Shown here in pieces: positions 1-7,388 of a stretch of DNA of 10,010 nucleotides. This DNA is from Bacteroidales bacterium (GTDB taxonomy: Bacteria > Bacteroidota > Bacteroidia > Bacteroidales > F082), in NCBI GenBank assembly GCA_024762735.1, contig JANTGU010000054.1, positions 1 to 10,010 of the forward strand. The letters run 5' to 3'. Under the pieces are notes generated by a model. It made no database searches and was not told the DNA's origin. It saw only the letters and a list, made by a program, of their open reading frames with translations. Both the position numbers and the translations under genes were made by a program. Each line of letters opens with the position of its first letter. The stretch's first letter is position 1.

Positions 1-713
1 CCCGTGGTGCGCACCCGTTGGTCGTAATCGGGGGGCATGGTAAATACATACCGAACGCCGATAGATCCGATAATTGAAAAGCTCAACGCTTTAATGGGTG
101 TAAAAATAACGCCATTGTTAACCAACAATTTAAAATACCCGGTAGTGCTGGTATATCTGCTGCTGTAGTAGTTGCTATCGTAAGTATAATAATCCCATTT
201 TGCCGAGCCTACCCGAACTCCCGGGCCGGTAATGAAACGCCATTTTCCCTGTCCTGTAGGGTAAAAGTTAATATTTAAACCGGTATAAAACTGATTGTAA
301 ATATCATCGATGTTGGCAAAGCGGCCATAACCCAGCGAAAGGGGTATTTCAAAACCAACTTTCCCGCTTTTATTGATTCGTTCGTATGATACAGTAAAGT
401 TATTAACGATGAGGTCGGCCAAATGATAGGTAAACAGATTTTTATTGAACTCGTTGCGCATCACGATTTTTTTTACCGGTTCAAAAAATTGTAAGCGGCC
501 ATCCTCGAAAGCGATAAGGCTTATTTCGTTGCTCCTGATAGCCATCTCGGGACCGGTGGGATTATCAAACGCCTTGTAACGAACTTCGGTAATATCGATG
601 GTAACCTCTTTGGCTGCTATACGGTTGTTGTCACGGGTGTAAATGTAATCCTGGCTGAAAAGGCTTAAGCTTGTCAGCATTAGGGTTAATAATAGAATGG
701 GTGTTGCTTTCAT
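1..713 (-). CDS. Predicted exported beta-barrel-like protein, C-terminus cut off by the window edge
   Basis: The reading frame starts at ATG 713 and stays open for 237 codons to the left edge, so the gene is partial. Residues 1-20 form a signal peptide (Lys2, then a Leu-rich core ending LSLFS, with Gln21 as probable first mature residue), typical of Bacteroidota envelope proteins. Residues 22-80 resemble a small N-terminal module common in this phylum: an NRIAAKEVTIDITEVRYKAF segment, then DNPTGPEMAI and an ISLIAFEDG strand. From about residue 95 the sequence alternates hydrophobic and polar residues with many Tyr, Phe and Gly and short turns (FTVSYERI, FEIPLSLGYGRF, YTGLNINFYP), as expected for an outer-membrane beta-barrel. 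Its start overlaps the stop of the DUF4442 gene by 4 bases (ATGA), implying translational coupling. The substrate or role is unknown. Gene reality is well supported; the barrel assignment is inferred. Confidence 0.8.
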   Translation of the reverse strand, partial: MKATPILLLTLMLTSLSLFSQDYIYTRDNNRIAAKEVTIDITEVRYKAFDNPTGPEMAIRSNEISLIAFEDGRLQFFEPVKKIVMRNEFNKNLFTYHLADLIVNNFTVSYERINKSGKVGFEIPLSLGYGRFANIDDIYNQFYTGLNINFYPTGQGKWRFITGPGVRVGSAKWDYYTYDSNYYSSRYTSTTGYFKLLVNNGVIFTPIKALSFSIIGSIGVRYVFTMPPDYDQRVRTT

Positions 714-1228
714 TGTTTTTTTGATTTTCGTTTCTGTTTAAAATGGCTTTTGTCGGCCACGTAAATGGTTTTTATTATTTGGGCAAATACTACTTTGCCT
801 GTTTTGTCGGTTATATTGACCTCTTTAATCAGGCTAATTTCATTTTTTTGGGCGACGTCTGCTTTGATCTTCTCAATTTCATCAGGGGAGAAATGAAAAG
901 TTGCGTAGGCTGTTTCCCTGGCCGGACGCTTGAATTTGATGGTGGCTTCTTTATCCCAAACAACGTACTTGTCACCAAGGATATTGATTAACTGCACCAT
1001 AAAAACAGGGTCGGTAGCCGAGGCCATGCTTCCACCAAACATACTTCCCACATAGTTACGGTTTTTGTAGTTCAGCGGAATCTTAATATTTATGGTCAAC
1101 AAATCTTCCGAAACATTCTTAACTCTACCTGTGGTTCGGCGATACATGGGAGCAAGGTTAAACCCGTATTTAAAGATTACGTTTTTCTTTATATACTTAC
1201 CTAATAATTTTACTCCTGTTGCGTACAT
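710..1228 (-). CDS. DUF4442 family protein, hotdog-fold thioesterase-like
   Basis: This 172-residue protein matches the DUF4442 family, which is related to hotdog-fold acyl-CoA thioesterases such as PaaI. The best signature is YVGSMFGGSMASATDP (residues 59-74), the central hotdog helix with its Gly-rich approach, followed by a strand containing VVWDKEATIKFKRPAR (89-104). A polar region (114-133) precedes the last strands, and the tail is very basic (KQKRKSKKQ). There is no signal peptide or membrane segment, so it is probably cytoplasmic. I chose ATG at 1228; a TTG at 1249 in the same frame would add 7 residues (MPLNSDK) and is less likely. It lies 71 bases behind nqrF on the same strand and may share its transcript. 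Its TGA overlaps the start of the next gene. No substrate can be assigned, and thioesterase activity is only a family-level guess. Confidence 0.83.
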   Translation of the reverse strand: MYATGVKLLGKYIKKNVIFKYGFNLAPMYRRTTGRVKNVSEDLLTINIKIPLNYKNRNYVGSMFGGSMASATDPVFMVQLINILGDKYVVWDKEATIKFKRPARETAYATFHFSPDEIEKIKADVAQKNEISLIKEVNITDKTGKVVFAQIIKTIYVADKSHFKQKRKSKKQ

Positions 1229-1299
1229 TTTATCCGAATTTAAAGGCAAAGATAAGTTACATTCGTTTACTACGCCACAAAAATTATCACCTTGAAATT

Positions 1300-2562
1300 C
1301 TAACTTCCAAAATCATCAAACATAACATTCTCCTGAGGAACACCCAAATCATCCAGCATTTTTTTAACGGCATCAATCATCATGGGGGGGCCGCAAAGGT
1401 AGTATTCAATCTCTTCGGGCTCCGGATGATTTTTCAGGTAGTTGTCAAAAATCACCTGATGGATAAATCCGGTATCTCCTGTCCAGTTATCTTCGGGTAG
1501 GGGCTCGGAAAGAGCAACAGAAAATTTGAAATTGGGAAATTCTTTTTCGATGGCTTCAAACTGATCCACATAAAAGAGCTCTTTTTTCGAGCGGCCACCA
1601 TACCAAAAGGTAGCTTTCCGTTTTGTTTTCCTGGTTAAAAACTGATCGAAGATGTGCGAGCGCATGGGCGCCATGCCGGCACCACCCCCAATAAACATCA
1701 TCTCGTTTTGGGTGTCTTTAATAAAAAATTCACCGTAAGGGCCCGAAACCATTACCTTGTCGCCGGGTTTACGCGAGAAAATGTAAGACGAACAGACGCC
1801 CGGGTTGACGTTCATGAACCCGTTTTTCTTTCTGTCCCACGGGGGGGTGGCAATACGAATATTAAGCATCACGATATCACCCTCGGCGGGATGGTTTGCC
1901 ATGGAATAGGCTCGGTACTGCTCTTCGTTGTTTTTCATTTTCAGACTCCACATGTTAAAGTGATCCCAGTCGGCACGGTACTCCTCTTCCACGTCGATGT
2001 CCTTGCTGAAGTCAACTTCCAGTTTGGGGACATCTATTTGGATGTATCCGCCCGATTTGAAATCGAGGTGTTCCCCCGGGGGAAGTTTAACCACGAACTC
2101 TTTGATAAAGGTAGCCACATTTTTGTTTGACACCACTTCGCACTCCCATTTCTGGATTCCGAATACTTCGGCGGGCACCTCGATGTTCATGTCTTCTCTA
2201 ACTTTTACCTGGCAACCCAGCCGCCAGTTGTTGGCCTGCTCCTTACGGGTAAAAAAACCTTTTTCGGTGGGCAGTATGGTTCCACCGCCTTCAACAACCT
2301 GTAAACGGCACATGCCACAAGTTCCACCGCCACCACAGGCAGAGGGTAAAAATATTTTTTGCGCCGACAAAGTGGACAGCAACGTAGATCCAGGTTCGGT
2401 AGTAATCTCTTTTTCCCCGTTAATTTTAATGGTAACCTCTCCCGAAGGGGTTAATTTTTTCTTGGCATAAAGCAAAATGCCCACCAGCAGCAGGGTAATA
2501 ACAAGGAAAACACCAATACTAATGGCGATAACCATACCTATTGATATTTGAAGTAAAATCAT
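1300..2562 (-). CDS. nqrF: Na+-translocating NADH:quinone reductase subunit F
   Basis: NqrF is the NADH-oxidising entry subunit of the Na+-NQR complex. It passes electrons from NADH through FAD and a 2Fe-2S cluster towards the membrane subunits. The protein has 420 residues, slightly longer than the Vibrio one (about 407). One N-terminal membrane helix (about residues 7-32) anchors it. A ferredoxin domain (about 42-132) carries the cluster ligands Cys76, Cys82, Cys85 and Cys117, spaced as in Vibrio NqrF. A ferredoxin-NADP reductase-like domain follows: RAYS (217-220) and GPYGEF (274-279) for FAD, GGGAGMAP (292-299) and CGPPMM (390-395) for NADH. The C-terminus FDDFGS is typical of the family. 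It is the last nqr gene, 21 bases behind nqrE. Two 7-base C runs on its coding strand (1384-1390, 1841-1847) do not disturb the frame. Confidence 0.98.
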   Translation of the reverse strand: MILLQISIGMVIAISIGVFLVITLLLVGILLYAKKKLTPSGEVTIKINGEKEITTEPGSTLLSTLSAQKIFLPSACGGGGTCGMCRLQVVEGGGTILPTEKGFFTRKEQANNWRLGCQVKVREDMNIEVPAEVFGIQKWECEVVSNKNVATFIKEFVVKLPPGEHLDFKSGGYIQIDVPKLEVDFSKDIDVEEEYRADWDHFNMWSLKMKNNEEQYRAYSMANHPAEGDIVMLNIRIATPPWDRKKNGFMNVNPGVCSSYIFSRKPGDKVMVSGPYGEFFIKDTQNEMMFIGGGAGMAPMRSHIFDQFLTRKTKRKATFWYGGRSKKELFYVDQFEAIEKEFPNFKFSVALSEPLPEDNWTGDTGFIHQVIFDNYLKNHPEPEEIEYYLCGPPMMIDAVKKMLDDLGVPQENVMFDDFGS

Positions 2563-2583
2563 CTTTTCGTCGATTTATTAATA

Positions 2584-3201
2584 TTATAATTTAATTCCAA
2601 GGAAGCTCATGAAAGCAATTCCCATCAGACCGGTAATGATAAAGGTAATACCAAGGCCACGTAATGCCGGCGGCACGTTAGAGTAGCGTATTTTCTCGCG
2701 AATGGCGGCAATACCAACAATGGCTAAAAACCAACCAAGCCCTGAGCCCAGCCCAAAGGCCGTGGCTTGCCCGATGCTTTGGTAATCTCTTTCCTGCATA
2801 AACAGCGAGCCACCAAGAATGGCACAGTTTACAGCGATCAAAGGAAGAAAGATACCCAGTGAGGCATAAAGAGAAGGTGAAAATTTCTCCACCACCATCT
2901 CAACCAATTGAACCATCGAGGCGATAATGGCAATAAAAATGATAAAGCTCAAAAAGCTTAAATCCACGTCGGCAAATTCGGCCCCTGCCCATACCAGGGC
3001 ACCGGGTTTAAGAATGTACTCGTTCAGTAAATAGTCCACCGGAACGGTGATGCCCAGTACGAAAATTACGGCCATCCCTAGTCCAACGGATGTTTTAACC
3101 GTTTTTGAAACAGCAAGGTATGAACACATGCCCAGGAAATAGGCAAATACCATGTTGTCAACAAAAATCGACTTTATAAATATGTTAAATATTTCTTGCA
3201 T
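2584..3201 (-). CDS. nqrE: Na+-translocating NADH:quinone reductase subunit E
   Basis: NqrE is an integral membrane subunit of Na+-NQR, homologous to NqrD and to RnfA. The 205 residues (Vibrio: 198) are almost entirely hydrophobic, consistent with about six membrane helices. The N-terminal stretch FVDNMVFAYFLGMCSYLAVS contains Cys26, and LIAVNCAILGGSLF contains Cys126; these correspond to Vibrio NqrE Cys26 and Cys120. Structural work on the Vibrio enzyme places a 2Fe-2S cluster between NqrD and NqrE, held by these cysteines. An acidic residue in VQLVEMVVEKFSP (Glu101) sits where Vibrio Glu95, implicated in Na+ handling, is expected; that equivalence is inferred from spacing. A short extra segment around residues 65-80 accounts for the longer length. 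It lies 31 bases behind nqrD and 21 bases before nqrF. Confidence 0.98.
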   Translation of the reverse strand: MQEIFNIFIKSIFVDNMVFAYFLGMCSYLAVSKTVKTSVGLGMAVIFVLGITVPVDYLLNEYILKPGALVWAGAEFADVDLSFLSFIIFIAIIASMVQLVEMVVEKFSPSLYASLGIFLPLIAVNCAILGGSLFMQERDYQSIGQATAFGLGSGLGWFLAIVGIAAIREKIRYSNVPPALRGLGITFIITGLMGIAFMSFLGIKL

Positions 3202-3232
3202 AATAATACTTTTTTAATCGTTACAGGATTGC

Positions 3233-3886
3233 CTATTTTTCAATTAAGTCGCGGTTGCGGTTACGCTGAATCCAGATAATAACTCCCACGGTAATCAGTG
3301 CCATGGGGGGCAAAATCATCAACCCGTTGTTTTTATAGCCAAAATCGTAAAAGGCCTGCGGGATAACATGGTAATCAAAGAGGGTTCCCGAACCCAGCAA
3401 CTCTCTGAAAAAAGCGATGATGACCAAGATAAGCCCGTATCCAAGGGCGTTGCCAATTCCATCTAAAAAGGCAGGCCAGGGTTTATTGCCCATGGCAAAG
3501 GCTTCCAGACGGCCCATTAAAATACAGTTGGTAATAATAAGACCCACGAATACCGACAACTGCTTGCTGATATCGTAAACAAAGGCTTTCAGCACCTGGT
3601 CCACTAAAATTACCATGGTGGCAATCACTACCAGCTGAACGATGATTCTGATTCGCTGGGGAATTCCATTACGCAACAGCGATACCACCACATTGGATAC
3701 TGCCAATACTACCATCACCGATATCGACATCACGATGGCCGGTTTTAATTTTGCCGTAACAGCCAACGCCGAACAGATTCCCAGCACCTGCACGGTAATG
3801 GGGTTGTCCATATTAAGCGGTTTGGTAACCAGCTTCATGTTTTTTGCCGAGAACAACGGTTCGCGTTCTTTAGTCTCTGCACTCAT
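3233..3886 (-). CDS. nqrD: Na+-translocating NADH:quinone reductase subunit D
   Basis: NqrD is the partner of NqrE in the membrane core of Na+-NQR; the two are inverted-topology relatives. The protein has 217 residues (Vibrio: about 210) with a polar N-terminus of about 25 residues, then about six hydrophobic helices. Conserved landmarks are NPITVQVLGICSALAVT (Cys38), RNGIPQRIRIIVQL, VDQVLKAF with an acidic Asp96, and GLIITNCILMGRLEAFAMGN (Cys121). The two cysteines match the residues that share the intramembrane 2Fe-2S cluster with NqrE in the Vibrio complex. The GNALGYGLIL and FFRELLGSGTLF segments are also typical. The start is ATG 3886, only 3 bases after the nqrC stop, which suggests coupled translation. 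Confidence 0.98.
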   Translation of the reverse strand: MSAETKEREPLFSAKNMKLVTKPLNMDNPITVQVLGICSALAVTAKLKPAIVMSISVMVVLAVSNVVVSLLRNGIPQRIRIIVQLVVIATMVILVDQVLKAFVYDISKQLSVFVGLIITNCILMGRLEAFAMGNKPWPAFLDGIGNALGYGLILVIIAFFRELLGSGTLFDYHVIPQAFYDFGYKNNGLMILPPMALITVGVIIWIQRNRNRDLIEK

Positions 3887-3889
3887 ATC

Positions 3890-4639
3890 TTATTTGTTTT
3901 TTCTTATTTGATTAAAATAGGGCAAATAACTTTCCAGTACGTTTTTCAGCATGGCATCAACGCCTTTGCTGGTAATGGTACCTCCTGAAATGGCATCTAC
4001 ACCATGGATTTGCATGTTCTTGGGTAATTTTTGTGCACCTCCTTTTACCACTTCGATGGAGGTAAAATTTCCCTTGTCGTCAAAAATCTTTTTGCCCACA
4101 AACTGCTTTTTAAACGGGTCGGTGGTAATTTCGGCACCCAGGCCGGGGGTTTCCCCTTTATGGTCAAAGTAAACTCCCACTACCGTGTTTAGGTCGCTTT
4201 TTAACGCGATGTTTCCCCATATGGGACCCCAAAGACCGGTTCCAAGCATGGGTATGATATACACGGTTTCGTCATCTTTGGTTAAAATGTAAAGAGGCAA
4301 CTCGTAAGGTTTTCCTTGTGATTTGTTGTAATACTGCTCTTTCAGACCCAGGGCAAAGGCTTTGCCGTTTTCTTTTGCACCCTCTTTATACTCTTCAACG
4401 ACTTTACCCTCTTGGTTGATAACCACTTCTTCGGTAACATACTTGTTAAACGATGCAATCATATCATCGGTGGTAACACCATGAATGCCGGCGGCATCCA
4501 GGATACCACCCATCTTTTCGATGGCCATATTCCTTTCCTGAAAGGGCTTCAGAAGCATGGCCGCGGAAGAGAGCAATGCAGCCGCAATGATAACCATGAT
4601 GGCTGCATATCTTAATATATATCCGTTACTATTGTTCAT
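3890..4639 (-). CDS. nqrC: Na+-translocating NADH:quinone reductase subunit C, covalent-FMN protein
   Basis: NqrC carries an FMN attached through a phosphoester to a threonine and relays electrons between the NqrD/E cluster and NqrB. The protein has 249 residues. One N-terminal membrane helix (about 9-31) is followed by a periplasmic FMN-binding domain. GLWGPIWGNIAL (135-146) and the HKGETPGLGAEIT block (160-172) are family signatures. The flavinylation site is DAISGGTITS (215-224), with Thr221 as the expected FMN acceptor; the usual SGAT reads SGGT here. Flavin transfer would need an ApbE-type enzyme, which is not in this window. The start is ATG 4639, 11 bases after the nqrB stop. Confidence 0.98.
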   Translation of the reverse strand: MNNSNGYILRYAAIMVIIAAALLSSAAMLLKPFQERNMAIEKMGGILDAAGIHGVTTDDMIASFNKYVTEEVVINQEGKVVEEYKEGAKENGKAFALGLKEQYYNKSQGKPYELPLYILTKDDETVYIIPMLGTGLWGPIWGNIALKSDLNTVVGVYFDHKGETPGLGAEITTDPFKKQFVGKKIFDDKGNFTSIEVVKGGAQKLPKNMQIHGVDAISGGTITSKGVDAMLKNVLESYLPYFNQIRKNK

Positions 4640-4650
4640 AATTATTTCTA

Positions 4651-5799
4651 TTAGCTGTTAACCGCGACTTTAAGCCGTTTTAAACGTTTCTTGATATTGG
4701 ATTCTATCACGTAATGATCGATAAGCGGGGCAAACACGTTCATCAGCAAGATGGCCAGCATCATGCCTTCGGGATAGGCCGGGTTGAACACCCGTATCAG
4801 CACGGCCATTACTCCCACCAAAAATCCGTAGATGTATTTTCCTCGTGCTGTTTGTGCCGAGGTAACCGGGTCCGTAGCCATAAACACGGCGCCAAAGGCA
4901 AACCCACCCATCACCAGATGGTAGTAAGCCGGGAGTTCCATGTACTCGTTGGCACCCCACCAATTAAACAGGAGTCCCATAACAAGTCCGCCTGCAAAAA
5001 CGGATACCATGACCCGCCACGAGGCGATGCCGGTGTACAGTAAAATTACCGCGCCGATTAATATCATCAGGGTTGATGTTTCTCCAACTGATCCGGGAAT
5101 GAATCCCATGAACATATCGGAAAACGAGTGGAAGTGATTGAAGTTACCGACCAGTGCATTTCCCAGGGGCGTGGCTCCCGAAAAAGTATCGGCTTTTTCG
5201 GCAATCCATACTTTATCCCCTGACATGTCGCCGGGGTAAGCAAAGAAGAGAAAAGCACGAGCCACCAACGCGGGGTTTACCACGTTCATGCCCGTACCAC
5301 CAAACACCTCTTTTCCAAAGATAACGGCAAAAGCCACGGCAACTGCCAGTATCCATAGCGGAATATCGGGTGGCACAATTAAAGGGATAAGCATACCCGT
5401 TACCAGGTAGCCTTCGTTAATTTCGTGTCCTTTTATTTGGGCAAAATAAAACTCGATGCCCAGCCCCACGGCATACGACACGACGATGATGGGAACCACT
5501 TTTAGGGCACCGTAACCTATGTTTTGCCAAAAATCGGTGGTTTCGCCCAGCGATAAAAAGTGCTGGTAGCCCACGTTCCACATTCCAAAAATCAGGGCCG
5601 GAAGCGTAGCAAGTACTACTACAATCATGGTTCGCTTCATGTCAATCGAGTCTCTGATATGAGCCCCTTTTGTTGTTACCGTGTTGGGAACGAACAAAAA
5701 GGTTTCAAAGCCATCGAAGGTTGATTCGAGCCAGTGAAATTTTCCACCCTTTTGAAAGTGTGGCTTCTGTTTGTCAATAAATTTTCTAAGCGCTTTCAT
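4651..5799 (-). CDS. nqrB: Na+-translocating NADH:quinone reductase subunit B, covalent-FMN and quinone-site subunit
   Basis: NqrB is the largest membrane subunit of Na+-NQR. In the Vibrio enzyme it holds a covalent FMN and a riboflavin and is the main site of quinone reduction and Na+ passage. This protein has 382 residues against about 415 in Vibrio. A soluble N-terminal part (1-55) precedes about ten hydrophobic helices. Landmarks are EINEGYLVTGMLIPLIVPP (126-144), FGKEVFGGTGMNVVNPALVA (161-180), FLFFAYPGDMSGD (183-195) and the flavinylation motif SGATPLG with Thr210 as FMN acceptor. Near the end, EGMMLAILLMNVFAPLIDHY contains Asp361, close to the position of the Vibrio Asp397 linked to Na+ uptake (an alignment by eye). 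The gene starts 23 bases after the nqrA stop. Confidence 0.98.
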   Translation of the reverse strand: MKALRKFIDKQKPHFQKGGKFHWLESTFDGFETFLFVPNTVTTKGAHIRDSIDMKRTMIVVVLATLPALIFGMWNVGYQHFLSLGETTDFWQNIGYGALKVVPIIVVSYAVGLGIEFYFAQIKGHEINEGYLVTGMLIPLIVPPDIPLWILAVAVAFAVIFGKEVFGGTGMNVVNPALVARAFLFFAYPGDMSGDKVWIAEKADTFSGATPLGNALVGNFNHFHSFSDMFMGFIPGSVGETSTLMILIGAVILLYTGIASWRVMVSVFAGGLVMGLLFNWWGANEYMELPAYYHLVMGGFAFGAVFMATDPVTSAQTARGKYIYGFLVGVMAVLIRVFNPAYPEGMMLAILLMNVFAPLIDHYVIESNIKKRLKRLKVAVNS

Positions 5800-5822
5800 G
5801 CGTTACTATTCTGATTTTTTAC

Positions 5823-7172
5823 TTAACTCATTTCTTTTCGCATCAACTCCAGTCCGTTGCGGACAAGTTCCTGCATGCTTATTTTGGAAGGATCGATCAC
5901 CTCGCAAAGGGCAAAGTCTTCTGCGTCGATTTCATATATTCCCAGGTTTTCCATCAAATCGATATCTTCCACCAAAATGGCTTTCATCAATTGCATGGGA
6001 TAAATATCAAACGGAAATACTTTTTCATACAGACCCGTTAAAACAAATGCCCGGAGGCCACCATGCATGTTGGTGTCGAGCCGATATTTTTTGTTGGGGG
6101 TTAGCCAGGACGGGTAGGTTTTTGAAAAGCTCCATTTACCAAAACCCGGGTGTGCCCATCCAAAGAATTCGTAATAATCGCCCTCGGGAATCACGGTCAC
6201 CATCGAATCGTAAAAGCCTATAAAGCCATCCGATTCAATTTTTATACCGGTGAGCACATCGCCGCTGATAAAACGGTTTTTGTTGTCCGTTACATTGTCA
6301 ACAACCATGTTGGTGATGTTAGCGCCGGTATGGGCCCGGTAATAACGGGGTTTTAGCACTTCGGAGCCGGTAAGGGCAACCATCCTGCTGCTGTCGTACT
6401 TTCCGGTTAAAAACAGTTTGCCCATGGTGATAACCCCCTGAACGTCGGTGTACCAAACTACATCTCCTTTGTTGATGGGATCCAAACGGCTTACTTGAAC
6501 GCTCACGTTGCCGGAGGGATGGGGTCCCGAAAAAGTGTTGACCTGTACGTTGCTAACGTTTTTAAAAGTGTCGGGATGATTTAACTTCGCATGGATGTTC
6601 AAATGAACTTTTCCGGAAGTTAATTTGGCCAACACATCAAGTCCTGCCTGCAGTGCTTTCTCGTTACCCTTGATCATCAATTCATAATCGGGGGCTAACG
6701 GGGCAGAGTTAAAAGCGGAGACAAAAATCGACTTGGGGGTATCGTCAGGGTTGGCGACTACTGCATAGGGACGCTGCCTGATGAGTGGCCAAACACCGCT
6801 TTTTAATAATTTTTCGGTGACTTGTTGCTTGTCAAGCGATCCTGCATCGGTACTGCCAAAATCGAGACTTTCAAATTTTCCATCCGACTCGATGATTAGC
6901 TCCAAAATTTTTCGCTTGGCACCACGCTTAATTTCCACAAACTTCCCGCTTACCGGCGATGTGTATGTTATATTTTCTCTATATTTGTCGAAAAACAGGG
7001 GCGTTCCGGCTTTAACCGAATCTCCCTCTTTTACCAACATCTTTGGAAAACATCCAATAAAGTCGGGGGGCTTAATGGCAAATCGTTTGGCATCCAAGTC
7101 AATTATGGTCTTTTCAGCTTCTCCTAACAGCTTGATATCAAGACCTTTTTTAACGGAATAAACAGTTGACAT
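5823..7172 (-). CDS. nqrA: Na+-translocating NADH:quinone reductase subunit A
   Basis: NqrA is the cytoplasmic subunit of Na+-NQR that docks on NqrB; in Vibrio it has been linked to quinone binding. Its 449 residues match the usual length (Vibrio: 446). Residues 1-100 form the barrel-sandwich domain, with PDFIGCFPKMLVKEGDSVKA, then YTSPVSGKFVEIKRGAKR. The middle contains GPHPSGNVSVQVSRLDPIN (216-234) and GDVVWYTDVQGV. The C-terminal part has GLYEKVFPFDIYPMQLMKAI (380-399) and DFALCEVIDPSK (419-430), both characteristic of the family. No signal peptide or membrane helix is present. ATG 7172 is the first gene of the operon. The leader upstream is AT-rich with no clear Shine-Dalgarno, as is usual in Bacteroidota. 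It faces the T9SS plug gene across a 216-base divergent spacer. Confidence 0.98.
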   Translation of the reverse strand: MSTVYSVKKGLDIKLLGEAEKTIIDLDAKRFAIKPPDFIGCFPKMLVKEGDSVKAGTPLFFDKYRENITYTSPVSGKFVEIKRGAKRKILELIIESDGKFESLDFGSTDAGSLDKQQVTEKLLKSGVWPLIRQRPYAVVANPDDTPKSIFVSAFNSAPLAPDYELMIKGNEKALQAGLDVLAKLTSGKVHLNIHAKLNHPDTFKNVSNVQVNTFSGPHPSGNVSVQVSRLDPINKGDVVWYTDVQGVITMGKLFLTGKYDSSRMVALTGSEVLKPRYYRAHTGANITNMVVDNVTDNKNRFISGDVLTGIKIESDGFIGFYDSMVTVIPEGDYYEFFGWAHPGFGKWSFSKTYPSWLTPNKKYRLDTNMHGGLRAFVLTGLYEKVFPFDIYPMQLMKAILVEDIDLMENLGIYEIDAEDFALCEVIDPSKISMQELVRNGLELMRKEMS

Positions 7173-7179
7173 ATTTAAA

Positions 7180-7195
7180 TTAATTCATGTATTAA
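7180..7195. repeat. Imperfect 16-base palindrome just upstream of nqrA
   Basis: TTAATTCATGTATTAA pairs with itself in 7 of 8 positions around a CATG centre. It ends eight bases before the nqrA start codon, so it lies in the 5' leader or at the promoter edge. It could be an operator or a weak hairpin, but in such AT-rich sequence short palindromes also arise by chance. Confidence 0.3.
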
Positions 7196-7277
7196 ATTGG
7201 GCGCAAGTTAATTAAAATGAAAAAAGAATTGGTAAAAATAGCAAATTATTAAGAACAAAATATAAATAAGCAGCTAC

Positions 7278-7285
7278 TATTTTTG
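7278..7285 (+). promoter_or_regulatory. Candidate -7 promoter element for the T9SS plug gene
   Basis: TATTTTTG fits the TAnnTTTG -7 box recognised by the primary sigma factor of Bacteroidota at all six fixed positions. It would give a leader of roughly 95 bases before ATG 7389. No TTTG or TTG is found 17-23 bases upstream, so the call is weak. Confidence 0.3.
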
Positions 7286-7355
7286 GCTTGGTTATTTAAG
7301 GGTAGTTATAATAACAGAATTCCTTCAACCTATACGAAAAATAGAAATTTTAAGT

Positions 7356-7371
7356 TTAACCTATTAGTTAA
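7356..7371. repeat. Short inverted repeat upstream of the T9SS plug gene
   Basis: Arms TTAAC (7356-7360) and GTTAA (7367-7371) flank the six bases CTATTA, ending 17 bases before ATG 7389. It might be an operator or leader hairpin. With 5-base AT-rich arms, chance is a real alternative. Confidence 0.22.
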
Positions 7372-7388
7372 GTATAACCATTTTGCTC

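Larger units (their letters stand above)
7173..7388. promoter_or_regulatory. Divergent AT-rich intergenic region between nqrA and the T9SS plug gene
   Basis: This 216-base spacer must hold the promoters for the leftward nqr operon and the rightward plug gene. On the plus strand, TATTTTTG at 7278-7285 matches the Bacteroidota -7 consensus TAnnTTTG exactly, but no TTTG or TTG sits at the expected distance upstream. On the minus strand the best pair I find is a TTTG at 7245-7242 and a poor -7-like TTCATTTT at 7221-7214, 20 bases apart. Two inverted repeats stand out: an imperfect 16-base palindrome at 7180-7195, eight bases before the nqrA ATG, and TTAAC/GTTAA arms at 7356-7371. The existence of promoters here is certain in principle; the specific boxes are guesses. 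Confidence 0.45.

Noticed and set aside
1384..1847. Seven-base G runs (1384-1390 and 1841-1847) as possible phase-variation tracts in nqrF
   Set aside because: They encode conserved Pro-containing motifs such as CGPPMM, the frame is intact, and a core respiratory gene is an unlikely target for phase variation.
1654..2470. Long plus-strand open frames antisense to nqrF
   Set aside because: They lie fully inside nqrF, show no recognisable domain or plausible composition, and reflect the open complementary frames of a GC-moderate coding gene.
7278..7310. Complete promoter with TTTG at 7282-7285 and a -7 box at 7303-7310
   Set aside because: The second element (TAGTTATA) matches only four of six fixed positions and the 17-base spacing is at the short end; the TTTG is better read as part of the TATTTTTG box.
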